NCBI GenBank assembly: GCA_013152585.1
Contig: JAADGC010000055.1
Span: 1-33,167, forward strand
Length of the DNA: 33,167 nucleotides
Reading direction: 5' to 3'
Source of the DNA: Chloroflexota bacterium
GTDB lineage: Bacteria; Chloroflexota; Anaerolineae; J102
Under the pieces are notes generated by a model. The model saw only the letters and a list, made by a program, of their open reading frames with translations, ran no database searches and had not been told where the DNA came from. This document shows positions 8,763 to 17,286 of the stretch, in pieces; position 1 is the stretch's first letter; each line of letters starts with the position of its first letter. The position numbers and the translations under genes are program-made.

Positions 8763-10052
8763 TTACTGGCCGCCAAAAACCTGCTGGCGGGCCGATTCCA
8801 TTTCCTGCATCACGGCGGTGGTCTGCCCGGGATGCCGCCAGAAGTGGAGCATGGCTGTGAGCCCGGCGTCGGCCATAGCTTGAGGCGTGTCCCGGTCATA
8901 AAACTGGCTGATGTCCTGGGCCTGAGCGATGAGGGCAAAGCCTTTGTGCTGGAGGGGATCGGCGGCGGATGGCAGGGCAGCGGCTTGGGCGGGCAGACGG
9001 CCGGTGCTGCGGGCAAAATCTGCCTGCACTGCCCGGCTGCCGACGAAGCTGAGGAAGTGCAGGGCCGCGGTGGGTTGGGCCGCGTTGCGGGGGATGAGAA
9101 AAACGTCGAGGGGGACGTCTTCGGCCGGGGGGATGTCGGGGCGGATGCTGGGGAAGGGCACGAAATCGTAATCGCTGCGTTGGTCGCTGGGCACGGATTG
9201 CATCAAAAACGATCCCATCAAATACATGCCGGCCTGTTTCTGCTTCATAAAATCGAGTGCTTCCAGCCAGGTGAGATCCTGGGGTGCGTCGATGAAGCAT
9301 TGATGCGTCATGAGTTGCGCCCAGTGGTCGAACACATCCCGCACGGGAGCCGAGTCGTATCGCTCCTGCCCCGCCAGCAAACGCTTGTGGAAGTCGGCGC
9401 CGTTCAGGCGTAGGTCCAGATAGTCAAACCATGCCGCTGCCGGCCAGCGTTCTTGCAAACCGATGGTGATGGGAATGTAGTCTGCGGCGCGCAGGGCATC
9501 GCAGCTTTGCAGCAGCTCGTCCCACGTGTGCGGTGGTTCGATGCCGGCGGCGGCGAAAAGTGATTTGCGATACCATAATCCCCACCAATACCAGCTCACG
9601 GGCAAGAAAGAGGGCTCACCTGCGACAGTGATTGCTGAGCGGAACTGCGTGGGGAGGCTGGTATCCCACCCGGCTTCCTGCCAGATATCGTCCAACCCCA
9701 ACACCAGGCCGTCTGCGGCCAGTTGTCGTAACTCGTAGTTCAGTGGGGCGACAAGCACATCGGGCGCCGGGTGCTGGCGCAGCCACGAGGGCAGTTGGGC
9801 GAGATAGCTGTCGGCGGCCAAGGCGGCGTGCTCGACCTTGATGTGCGGGTTCTGCTGCTGAAATGCGGTTAATGTATCCTGATTCCAGCGTTGGGCCGGT
9901 GCCGCCGTAAAGGAGGACAGATAGTTGAGGCTTTGCTGGTTGGGGGCTGTGGCCGCGGGTGGGAGCGGGAGGGGAGGCAGGAAGGCAGCGCCGTTGCACG
10001 CGGCCAGGATCAGGATGAGGAGGATGCTGAAGGGCAGGAGATGGCGCGACAT
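8763..10052 (-). CDS. ABC transporter sugar-binding lipoprotein (family 1 extracellular solute-binding protein)
   Basis: Exported solute-binding protein of 429 residues. The N-terminus is a lipoprotein signal peptide with the lipobox LILAAC, cysteine at residue 19, so the mature protein is probably lipid-anchored outside the membrane. The rest matches the MalE/UgpB-like fold by its motifs: QNPHIKVEHA, APDVLVAPLNYELRQLAADG, the WYWWGLWYRKSLFAAAGIEPPHTWDEL region and a late RNAAQPTAALHFL segment. I chose ATG 10052 because it begins the signal peptide. An upstream in-frame GTG (10085) lies inside the promoter -10 box. No permease or ATPase gene is adjacent, so it is an orphan in this window. The ligand is probably a sugar or oligosaccharide, by family only. 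Confidence 0.87.
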   Translation of the reverse strand: MSRHLLPFSILLILILAACNGAAFLPPLPLPPAATAPNQQSLNYLSSFTAAPAQRWNQDTLTAFQQQNPHIKVEHAALAADSYLAQLPSWLRQHPAPDVLVAPLNYELRQLAADGLVLGLDDIWQEAGWDTSLPTQFRSAITVAGEPSFLPVSWYWWGLWYRKSLFAAAGIEPPHTWDELLQSCDALRAADYIPITIGLQERWPAAAWFDYLDLRLNGADFHKRLLAGQERYDSAPVRDVFDHWAQLMTHQCFIDAPQDLTWLEALDFMKQKQAGMYLMGSFLMQSVPSDQRSDYDFVPFPSIRPDIPPAEDVPLDVFLIPRNAAQPTAALHFLSFVGSRAVQADFARSTGRLPAQAAALPSAADPLQHKGFALIAQAQDISQFYDRDTPQAMADAGLTAMLHFWRHPGQTTAVMQEMESARQQVFGGQ

Positions 10053-10083
10053 AGGGGGGGAACCAGAGAGATCGGGTGGGGTC

Positions 10084-10113
10084 ACTATAGCAGTGCCGGT
10101 AGGGGGTTGTCAA
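10084..10113 (-). promoter_or_regulatory. sigma-70-type promoter of the sugar-binding lipoprotein
   Basis: On the minus strand TTGACA (10113-10108) and TATAGT (10089-10084) are separated by 18 bases, close to consensus. Transcription would begin about 25 bases before the ATG at 10052. Confidence 0.7.
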
Positions 10114-10172
10114 TGGCCGTGGGGAGCGTCCTTAGCTGTCCCACCGGGGCGCTTTTTTAGATGTCGGCGATT

Positions 10173-10201
10173 TTGCCAAATCGGCTGCACGCTGCTAAAA
10201 T
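10173..10201 (+). promoter_or_regulatory. promoter of the tRNA-Arg gene
   Basis: TTGCCA (10173-10178) and TAAAAT (10196-10201) have the ideal 17-base spacing. The tRNA begins 13 bases after the -10 box. Confidence 0.65.
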
Positions 10202-10213
10202 AGATGACGTTAC

Positions 10214-10286
10214 GCCCTGGTAGTTCAGCGGATAGAACGCTTCCCTGCGGAGGAAGAGGTCAGAGGTTCAAATCCTCTCCAGGGTA
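10214..10286 (+). tRNA. tRNA-Arg, anticodon GCG
   Basis: The cloverleaf reads cleanly: acceptor GCCCTGG/CCAGGGT (first pair G-U), D stem GTTC/GAAC, anticodon stem CTTCC/GGAAG with loop CTGCGGA, variable loop AGGTC, T stem AGAGG/CCTCT with loop TTCAAAT, discriminator A. The anticodon is GCG, which reads arginine CGC (and CGU by wobble). The D loop has the A20 expected for arginine identity. No CCA is encoded; the following bases are CCT. Most bacteria use ACG (inosine) for this box, so GCG is uncommon. Confidence 0.92.
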
Positions 10287-10299
10287 CCTGGATTACTTG

Positions 10300-10328
10300 A
10301 AAGAGCGAAGCCAACTGCTTCGCTCTTT
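10300..10328 (+). terminator. perfect hairpin after the tRNA
   Basis: AAAGAGCGAAGC and GCTTCGCTCTTT form a perfect 12-bp stem with a 5-base loop, 13 bases after the tRNA. The 3' arm itself ends in CTTT. It probably terminates the tRNA transcript; the T-run is short. Confidence 0.6.
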
Positions 10329-10491
10329 GCATAAATACGCCATAGTTTCCCGGGGGGGCGAAGGGGCGTCAAGAATACAAAAAGATGGTTCAATCGTATC
10401 TCAGGGGATCTCACTGCCACCCCCTACGGAAACGCCTCTCTCCAGCGTCTCATTGATAAGGCCCTTTTTTCGTTCTGCACGGAGGCATATC

Positions 10492-13400
10492 ATGGTTCGA
10501 CAATTCATCCTCAGCCTGGGGTTTTCACTTTTATTGGGGCTGGGCTTGTGGGGTGCCCTGCCCATCCGGGCATCTTCCGGCGCCGGTTACGTGCTCACCA
10601 CCGCCGACGGCCTCGCCCTCACCCTCTCCGCCGACGGCCGGGTGACCGGCGTGCAGGTTGACGGCCAGGCGCTGGCGGCGGCACCGGCACCGGCCCTCAT
10701 CCTGCGCGACCTCAGTCTGGCCGGACAGGTGATCGCCCCCAATGGGGTTGCCAACCCCGGCTTCGAGGCCGGGCTCAGCCACTGGAGCGAAGCCCTCAAT
10801 CAGGGCCTGGATGTCGGCGTTGTCGTCTCTCCCACCCACAGCGGCACCTACGCCCTGGCCTTCACCAATCCCCACACCAGCACGCTCACCGCCGGTTTTG
10901 CCAGTAAGCCCATGCCTGTCGATCCCGGCCAACGCTACCGCCTCTCCGCCTGGTTTCTCAGCAGCATCGGCTATGTCACCATTCCCAGCGGCACGCCGCC
11001 CCTGATGCAAATGGAAATCTGGCAGACATTTCAGGCCGGTAATGGCCTCTATGTGCAATGGCTGGACGGGGATGGTACGGTGCTGGGGCAGCCGCAATTG
11101 GTGGCACCGCTGCACACCGAGGCCACTCGCTGGCGGCTCATTCGCGGCGAGATCACGGCGCCTGCCCAGGCCAGGCAGGCGCGGGCCCTTCTCGGCGCCC
11201 GCATCAGTGATCAGACCCTGTGGGTGGATGATGTGGCCTTCGTGCCCAGCCCGGAGCCGGACGTTGCCCTGGCCGGGGTCGTGGCCCCTTGTCCGGGTCA
11301 GGATGATTGCCTGCAACAATCGGTTATCGCCGCCGGCCTGGCCATCACCATCACCTACACTGCCCATGACGACCACATTGCCGTGCACGGGGAGCTGGTC
11401 GATAGCACCGGCACCGATCGGGCGCTGGATGTGAGCTGGGGTGTGCCCTTGGCGGCCGGGGGAGGTGTCTGGTGGGATGATGCGCACACGGCCCGCACCA
11501 TCACCGATGTCGGCATCTACGCCAACGAAATGAGCGCCATTTACGACGGCTGGCTGCCCATGTCGCTGTATCCCTACGCCGGCGTGCAGGTGGGGGATGC
11601 CGGTCTCGCCCTGGGCCTGCCTTTGGATCGTCCCCAACTGGCTTTGCTGGCTCTGGACGGCAGCACGGGCCGCTACGGTGCCCTCTATCACCTGGGCGTT
11701 TCCCCCCGGGCGGTCAAAATCGGCCCCCGCGCCACCTTCGATCTCATGCTTTATCGCTTCGACCCCTCCTGGGGTTTCCGTGACGTCATCGCCCGGCACC
11801 ATGCACTGGACCCCGAGGTTTACACCAGCCCTCGCAACCTCTACGCCTATCAAGGACGCTCCCAGGGATGGTATTTTACGGCAGGCGGGGCTCAACAGGT
11901 TCTGGCCGAAGATCAGGCCCACATTTACTCCGCCCAATACACGGCCGCCGAACTTCATCTCAAGCTCACACACAGCGATCAGCCGCGCCCGACGCTTCCT
12001 CAGGCCATTGCAGCCGTATCCGACACCCAATCCAGTCCCCACCCCTGGGATATCGCCCTGGGCCGTGCTGTGACGGCGAGTGCCGCCCTGGACCCCAACG
12101 GCGATTGGTCCCTCAAGCATCTCGGCATCTTTCCCTGGGCGCCCGATTGGTGGGAAGTTGTTTGGGCAGCCAATACCGACCCCGACCTGGCGGATGGATT
12201 GGCCGGTTACCTCCTCGACTGGTGGATCGCACCCGCTTTCACCGCCACCGCCCAGGTCGGGGCCCACCTGGATGGCGTACAGATCGACAACTTCATGAGT
12301 AACCCCACCTTTGACCTGCGCCCCCAAGCGTTGGCCGCGACCGACTGGCCCCTGAGCTATACCCCTCACACCTACCAGCCCGCCGTGCACACCGGCTACG
12401 CTCAGGAAGAATACCTGGCCACCCTGCGTCGCTATCTGGATGAAAACTGGGGCAGCGACCGCGGGATCACCATCAACTTCTGGGGCCTGGGCCATCCCAA
12501 CTACCTGGGTCGCTATATCGATGGTTTTGGCAGTGAAGGTCAGGTGGCGTCCAATGGCGAGGGCAAAAATTTCAACCCGGAGATACTGGACTACCGCCGT
12601 GCCATTGCCTACCATCGACCCTACTTGTTCACGATTCAGGCCTCGGGCGTCGATGCCTCCCTGGCCTACACCATTGGTCAACTGGCCCTGCTTAACGGCG
12701 TTTACCCCGGCCACGGCCCCAACGGCTCCGGCTGGGACCCGGCCGCCGATCAGATCATCAGCGACACCGCCCATCTGGTGGGACGCTATTGGGCCGCGGG
12801 CTGGGAGCCGCTGACTTATGCCAGAGCGGAGGACGATGCCGTGTGGATCGAACGCTTTGGCAGTGGGTTCCAGGTTGCAAATTCACGGTTGCGAGTTGAG
12901 AACCTGCCCCCTGCAGCTTTGAGCCCAGAACTGTACTTCACCATCCATAACCGCAGCGACATCACCCGCACCGCGGCCATCACCCTGGAGACGGCACCCC
13001 TGGGCCTGAGCGACCCCGCCTCGGCCCTGATGACCGACATCGCCATCACCCAAACCGTGCCCTTCTTCGTCGTCGATGGTGACATTCGCTTCGATCTGGT
13101 GCTGGGGCCACGACAAACGCGCATCGTGCAGCTCAGCGGCGGGGTGCAGCAGCCTACCGCCACGCCCAGCCCCTCCCCATCTCCCACACCCACGCTTTCG
13201 CCCACACCCAGCCCTTCTCCGTCTCCCACGTCCCCCATCCCCCCTTCGCGTGTTTACCTGCCAATGGTGGTCACGGACGGTGGAGGCATTGATGTGTCGC
13301 AACTGGTGGAGACGGATGACGACATCCTGGGCATCAGCGCTCTCGTACCCGGCCCCTTTGCGGAGGTGATGGCGGCTGGCGCCCGGGTTGTCAATCTGGC

Positions 13401-14067
13401 GCCGATGAACACCTTTTTCGTCCTGTGGGTTCCCGATGGCTACGAAAGCATGGCAGCCCGACGGGTGATGGTCATCGCCCACGGTCATGGCGGCACCGCC
13501 TACCGGGAGGTCGGGAACGAACTGGAATTTGCCCGGGAACACGGCTACGCTATCGTCGCCATCCAGTGGTGGCCCGGCGAGGGCGATGCAATGTACTCGG
13601 GGCAGCAGTTTTATGAATTCATGGACGTCGCCTTGCGCTATATGGAATACAAATACCACGCCCAATTGCCCAAATGCGCCTATCGCGGTTGGAGTCTTGG
13701 CTCGGAGATCAGTTACGAAGTGACCTATCTCGACAGAGCCAGCGGAACCAACCGTCTGGCCTTGACGATAAGCCATGATGGGGGGATGATGCCGGACCCG
13801 GATAACATGTCTGTGGGCAAAGAGTTCACGCGGAACCTTTACGACGGCGTTTACGGTGACAATGCCTTCGCCGGTGCTCATTTCTACCTGTACGCAGGTG
13901 AAGAAATGCAAATAGAGCACATGCGTAACACGGCGCAGGTGATTGCTTCTTTCGACGGTGTGGTGGAACGCCTGGTATTGGATGAGGGCGCGGGGCACGA
14001 CGGCTTCTATCGGCATCCCCAGTACCACGAAGATGCGTTGGAGCTCTTTTTCAGGCTGACGCCGTGA
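10492..14067 (+). CDS. exported two-part protein: carbohydrate-binding/glycosidase-like region fused to an alpha/beta-hydrolase
   Basis: Secreted protein of 1191 residues. ATG 10492 has GGAGG six bases upstream and starts a signal peptide (about 1-27). Residues 83-250 resemble a CBM4/9-type jelly roll: they open with NPGFEAGLSHWS and end near LWVDDVAFVP. Residues about 260-880 look like a large glycosidase-type region; HLDGVQIDNF around D594-D599 and INFWGLGHPNYLGRYIDGF resemble strand-end acidic motifs of TIM-barrel glycosidases. A Pro/Ser/Thr-rich linker (about 888-922) ends in RVYLPMVV. The C-terminal 265 residues are an alpha/beta-hydrolase with the nucleophile elbow GWSLG (S1068) and a likely catalytic H1169 in GAGHDGF. 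I do not recognise the exact glycosidase family. Internal RVYLPMVV suggests fusion of two once-separate surface proteins. It probably acts on an external polysaccharide or ester. Confidence 0.75.
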   Translation: MVRQFILSLGFSLLLGLGLWGALPIRASSGAGYVLTTADGLALTLSADGRVTGVQVDGQALAAAPAPALILRDLSLAGQVIAPNGVANPGFEAGLSHWSEALNQGLDVGVVVSPTHSGTYALAFTNPHTSTLTAGFASKPMPVDPGQRYRLSAWFLSSIGYVTIPSGTPPLMQMEIWQTFQAGNGLYVQWLDGDGTVLGQPQLVAPLHTEATRWRLIRGEITAPAQARQARALLGARISDQTLWVDDVAFVPSPEPDVALAGVVAPCPGQDDCLQQSVIAAGLAITITYTAHDDHIAVHGELVDSTGTDRALDVSWGVPLAAGGGVWWDDAHTARTITDVGIYANEMSAIYDGWLPMSLYPYAGVQVGDAGLALGLPLDRPQLALLALDGSTGRYGALYHLGVSPRAVKIGPRATFDLMLYRFDPSWGFRDVIARHHALDPEVYTSPRNLYAYQGRSQGWYFTAGGAQQVLAEDQAHIYSAQYTAAELHLKLTHSDQPRPTLPQAIAAVSDTQSSPHPWDIALGRAVTASAALDPNGDWSLKHLGIFPWAPDWWEVVWAANTDPDLADGLAGYLLDWWIAPAFTATAQVGAHLDGVQIDNFMSNPTFDLRPQALAATDWPLSYTPHTYQPAVHTGYAQEEYLATLRRYLDENWGSDRGITINFWGLGHPNYLGRYIDGFGSEGQVASNGEGKNFNPEILDYRRAIAYHRPYLFTIQASGVDASLAYTIGQLALLNGVYPGHGPNGSGWDPAADQIISDTAHLVGRYWAAGWEPLTYARAEDDAVWIERFGSGFQVANSRLRVENLPPAALSPELYFTIHNRSDITRTAAITLETAPLGLSDPASALMTDIAITQTVPFFVVDGDIRFDLVLGPRQTRIVQLSGGVQQPTATPSPSPSPTPTLSPTPSPSPSPTSPIPPSRVYLPMVVTDGGGIDVSQLVETDDDILGISALVPGPFAEVMAAGARVVNLAPMNTFFVLWVPDGYESMAARRVMVIAHGHGGTAYREVGNELEFAREHGYAIVAIQWWPGEGDAMYSGQQFYEFMDVALRYMEYKYHAQLPKCAYRGWSLGSEISYEVTYLDRASGTNRLALTISHDGGMMPDPDNMSVGKEFTRNLYDGVYGDNAFAGAHFYLYAGEEMQIEHMRNTAQVIASFDGVVERLVLDEGAGHDGFYRHPQYHEDALELFFRLTP

Positions 14068-14112
14068 TGCGACCGCAGCCCTCGTGTGCATGCCCGTAGG
14101 TGGGCGCAAGCG

Positions 14113-14127
14113 AATCCGTGATGCGCC
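14113..14127 (-). repeat. partial copy of the GGCGCATCACGGAT palindrome arm
   Basis: Read on the minus strand this is GGCGCATCACGGATT, 14 bases identical to the palindrome core at 25576-25594 and 29058-29076. It lies between the exported hydrolase and cmk. Confidence 0.35.
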
Positions 14128-14210
14128 GTTGGTGTCTGTATCCCGAAAAATTCACAGGCCAGCGCCCCCATAGCGGCGGCTGGCGGGATTGCGATTGCCC
14201 GGCGTCCGAT

Positions 14211-14240
14211 TTCACATCACAGCCCACTTCGGCTTACAAT
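14211..14240 (+). promoter_or_regulatory. candidate promoter of cmk-plsC
   Basis: TTCACA (14211-14216) and TACAAT (14235-14240) are separated by 18 bases and lie about 70 bases before the chosen start of cmk. Confidence 0.4.
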
Positions 14241-14308
14241 GGGGTGGATGCGGTTGCGTCCGCACCTGTCAGCTCACCCCACCTCCCAACGATAGCTTCC
14301 ATCCCTCT

Positions 14309-15049
14309 ATGCCCTGCCCCCCCACCCCTCCCCGCTCCACTCCACTTGTCATTGCCATCGACGGCCCCGCAGCCTCGGGCAAAAGCAGCGTCGGCCACGA
14401 ATTAGCCCGGCGCCTGGGCTTCCTGTTTTTCGATACCGGCGCCATGTATCGGGCCGTGACCCTGGCCGCCATTCGCCGTCACATTCCCATCGACGACGAG
14501 CAGCAGATCACGCGACTGGCCAACGAACTGCCCATCCATGTGCAGCCGCCAGCCATCGACGATGGTCGCCGCTATACGGTGCTGGTAGGCGAGGATGACG
14601 TCACCTGGGAATTGCGTGGCAGTGAGGTCGATGCCCATGTCTCGGCTGTCAGCGCCTATCCCGGGGTGCGTCGGGCCCTGACGCGGCAGCAGCGGCGCAT
14701 CGCCAGCCAGGGCAACGTGGTCATGGCGGGTCGCGACATCGGCACGGTGGTCTTTCCGGAAGCGCCGTTGAAAATCTATCTCGATGCCTCGGCCGCAGAA
14801 CGGGCACGCCGACGTTACGAGGAGCAGTTGCAGCGCCAGCAGGCGGCCGATTATGAGGCCATTTTGCGCGGTGTGCGTGAGCGCGACCAGATCGACAGTC
14901 ATCGTCCCACGGCCCCTTTGCGCATCGCCTCCGATGCCGTGGTGCTGCAAACGGATGATTTGGAGCAGCAAGAGGTGGTAGCAGCCGTTTTGAAGCTCGT
15001 GCATGAGCGTTTGCACCTTGAAATCCATCATCAACAGGTTCATCAATGA
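14309..15049 (+). CDS. cmk: cytidylate kinase
   Basis: Phosphorylates CMP and dCMP with ATP in cytosolic pyrimidine nucleotide salvage. The protein has 246 residues. The P-loop is AIDGPAASGKSSVG, followed by the family signature FFDTGAMYRAVTLAA, the GRDIGTVVFPEAPLKIYLDAS segment read here in two parts (GRDIGTVVFP, then KIYLDA), and a late RPTAPLRIASDAVVLQTDDL as in bacterial Cmk. I chose ATG 14309 because earlier in-frame sequence does not resemble the family and would run through the promoter. The stop overlaps the plsC start by 4 bases (ATGA), so the two are probably translated together. Confidence 0.95.
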   Translation: MPCPPTPPRSTPLVIAIDGPAASGKSSVGHELARRLGFLFFDTGAMYRAVTLAAIRRHIPIDDEQQITRLANELPIHVQPPAIDDGRRYTVLVGEDDVTWELRGSEVDAHVSAVSAYPGVRRALTRQQRRIASQGNVVMAGRDIGTVVFPEAPLKIYLDASAAERARRRYEEQLQRQQAADYEAILRGVRERDQIDSHRPTAPLRIASDAVVLQTDDLEQQEVVAAVLKLVHERLHLEIHHQQVHQ

Positions 15050-15777
15050 CCCCGAAAGATTACACCTACTTGAGCTTACCGCAAGCACCGCAGCGCCTGG
15101 GACGGCGGTTTTGGCATTTCCTGCTGGAGGTGCTGATAAGGCTGTTGGTGCGCTTGGATGTACAAGGCGTGGAGCGCCTGCCGGCTACTGGCCCCGTCAT
15201 CCTCTATTTCAATCACATCCACTATGTCGATCCTTTTGTGATTATTGGTCTGTTGCGCAAAGTGCGCTATGCGGTGCCCTTGGCCAAGATCGAGCTGGCT
15301 CATGGGCCTATCATCGGCAAGATGGTGCAATGGTTTGGCACAGTGTTCGTGGAGCGGGGCGAAGTGGACATGGCGGCGCTGCGAGCGGGTCTGGCCGTGC
15401 TCGAGGCCGGCTATGTGTATATGATTTCCCCCGAAGGCACGCGCAACAAGATCACCCACAGCCTGCAACCGGCGCAACGGGGTATGGGCTTGCTTGTGCG
15501 CCGCACCCAGGCCACACTTTTGCCGGTGGCCATTTGGGGCACGCCCGATTTTCCCGGCGCCTACCGCAAAGGCCACCGCCCCACGATCCACATACGCTAC
15601 GGCAGGCCTTTTAAGATGCACGTGCCCGCCGATGTGGATCGGCGCACGGCTGAATCGGAGATTACGAGCTATGCCATGCAGGAGTTGGCAGCGTTATTGC
15701 CGAAGCAGATGCGGGGTGTGTATGCGCCACCGCCGCAACCGCACCCTTGGGCGGAGTATCTCGGGCGTGGAGCATGA
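15046..15777 (+). CDS. plsC: 1-acyl-sn-glycerol-3-phosphate acyltransferase
   Basis: Transfers an acyl chain to lysophosphatidic acid to make phosphatidic acid at the membrane. The 243-residue protein has the acyltransferase box HIHYVD (HX4D), followed by VFVERGEVD and the substrate-binding PEGTRNK motif, and a hydrophobic N-terminal helix near residues 25-40. It overlaps cmk by 4 bases. The cmk-plsC order is common in several bacterial phyla. The acyl donor preference cannot be read from the sequence. Confidence 0.9.
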   Translation: MTPKDYTYLSLPQAPQRLGRRFWHFLLEVLIRLLVRLDVQGVERLPATGPVILYFNHIHYVDPFVIIGLLRKVRYAVPLAKIELAHGPIIGKMVQWFGTVFVERGEVDMAALRAGLAVLEAGYVYMISPEGTRNKITHSLQPAQRGMGLLVRRTQATLLPVAIWGTPDFPGAYRKGHRPTIHIRYGRPFKMHVPADVDRRTAESEITSYAMQELAALLPKQMRGVYAPPPQPHPWAEYLGRGA

Positions 15778-15830
15778 AGCAATAGGCCGCTTCTTACCTT
15801 GCGGCAGACACTGCCCTCGGCGATGTCGTC

Positions 15831-15839
15831 TGGTAAAAT
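15831..15839 (+). promoter_or_regulatory. extended -10 promoter of the glycosyltransferase gene
   Basis: TGGTAAAAT has a near-consensus -10 hexamer with the extended TG, 39 bases before the ATG. No convincing -35 was seen at 17-18 bases. Confidence 0.35.
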
Positions 15840-15878
15840 CTCCTTACTCACTCACTTTGCAGATATCCGAACAATACC

Positions 15879-17240
15879 ATGACTTACACCATCGGTATGT
15901 TTCACTATCAGGTCGGGAGAACTGACGGCGTTTCGCTGGAGATGGACAAGTGGCGCCGTGTGCTGGAAGGCATGGGACACACCGTCCACTACTGCGCCGG
16001 CGATTTGGGATCTGCCGAGGGCGTGCTTATCCCTGAAATGTATCATCACACCGCCGCCGCGGAACGGCTGTACGCCAACACGTTTGTCGCCCTGCGGGAC
16101 GACCGCAGCGAGGCTGAGTACCGCCAGGCGTTGTACGATCTGACCGACGTCATCGCAGAGAAATTCCGGCGCTGGGTGCAGGAAAAAGACATCGATTTTC
16201 TCATCCCGCAAAATGTGTGGTCGGTGGCGGTGAACCCAGCCGTGGCTATCGCCGTCACTCGCGTCATGCGAGACCTGAAGCTGCCGGCGTTGGCCCACAA
16301 TCATGATTTCTATTGGGAACGTGTCGGAGGCATCCGGCTGACTTGCAGTACGGCGGTAGAATTGGCAGACAAATACATCCCCCCCCACGACGAATCGGTC
16401 CGGCACGTGGTCATCAATAGTCTGGCACAACGGGAATTGGCCGAGCGCAAAGGCGTCCATGCCCGCGTCGTGCCCAACGTCTTCGATTTCGCGGCGCCGC
16501 CCTGGCAGCCTGACGCTTACAACGCCGATTTCCGTCAGCGCATCGGCCTGCGGCACCAGGACGTGATGATCTTGCAGGCGACCCGCGTCGTAGCTCGCAA
16601 GGGCATCGAGCTGGCCGTTGATCTGGTGCAGGCGTTGGACTCGCCTCACCACCGGGCGCAGCTCCGGCGTGCGGGCTTGTACGATGGCCGGGCTTTTGAT
16701 GAGGACAGCCGTATCGTCCTGGTGCTGGCGGGTTATGTGCGGGATGACGTCAGCGGGGCCTATGTGCAGCGGCTTAAGCAGAAGATCAAGCAGGCCGGGA
16801 TCGACGTCCTTTTCATCGGGGATCTCATCGACCACGAACGTCGCCAGGTGGGCGATGAAAAGGTCTATTCGCTGTGGGACGCCTATGTTTACGCCGATTT
16901 CGTCACCTATCCCAGTTGGTGGGAGGGTTGGGGCAATCAGTTGTTGGAAGCCGTGCGCGCCCAATTGCCCATTGCCTTGTTCGAGTATCCTGTGTATGTG
17001 GCCGACATCAAAGACGCGGGTTTCCGCGTGGTATCTTTTGGGGATCAGATTCAGGGCGAGGATAGTCAGGGCTTGATTCAAGTCTCAGCCGACATCATCA
17101 CCGCCGCCGCCGAGCAAGTGGTTGAGCTGCTGGTCGACGCCCGGTTGCGGCAAGAGATTGTCGAGCACAACTTCCGGATTGCCGATTCGTACTATTCCCT
17201 GCCGGCGTTGCGAGAGCATCTCAGGGCTTTATTCGCATAG
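15879..17240 (+). CDS. GT4-type glycosyltransferase
   Basis: Retaining glycosyltransferase of 453 residues with a GT-B two-domain layout. The N-terminal acceptor half includes the glycine-poor MFHYQVGRTDGVSLEM opening, in which RTDGVSLE resembles the usual acceptor loop. The C-terminal donor half includes LQATRVVARKGIEL, VLAGY and the EX7E motif in EGWGNQLLE, plus SWWEGWGN. The opening and the donor half are reminiscent of mannosylglucosylglycerate-type synthases, which make compatible solutes; this is a possibility and not a firm call. It has its own candidate promoter. The downstream gene dinB is convergent, so it is probably monocistronic. Confidence 0.8.
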   Translation: MTYTIGMFHYQVGRTDGVSLEMDKWRRVLEGMGHTVHYCAGDLGSAEGVLIPEMYHHTAAAERLYANTFVALRDDRSEAEYRQALYDLTDVIAEKFRRWVQEKDIDFLIPQNVWSVAVNPAVAIAVTRVMRDLKLPALAHNHDFYWERVGGIRLTCSTAVELADKYIPPHDESVRHVVINSLAQRELAERKGVHARVVPNVFDFAAPPWQPDAYNADFRQRIGLRHQDVMILQATRVVARKGIELAVDLVQALDSPHHRAQLRRAGLYDGRAFDEDSRIVLVLAGYVRDDVSGAYVQRLKQKIKQAGIDVLFIGDLIDHERRQVGDEKVYSLWDAYVYADFVTYPSWWEGWGNQLLEAVRAQLPIALFEYPVYVADIKDAGFRVVSFGDQIQGEDSQGLIQVSADIITAAAEQVVELLVDARLRQEIVEHNFRIADSYYSLPALREHLRALFA

Positions 17241-17286
17241 TCAGTTAGCTATACAGCTCAGCGTCACTCTGGCTCAACCCCAGCCT

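Noticed and set aside
10126-10157. hairpin with T6 (AGCGTCC / GGGGCGCT) as a terminator
   Set aside because: No plus-strand gene lies upstream for it to terminate; the arms include a G-U pair and a 14-base loop.
10531-12774. 747-codon open frame on the minus strand
   Set aside because: Antisense to the exported hydrolase, Gly/Val/Arg-rich, no family motif, no promoter; a product of high third-position GC in the real gene.
15852-17081. 409-codon minus-strand frame
   Set aside because: Antisense to the glycosyltransferase, whose EX7E motif and length fit the family on the plus strand.
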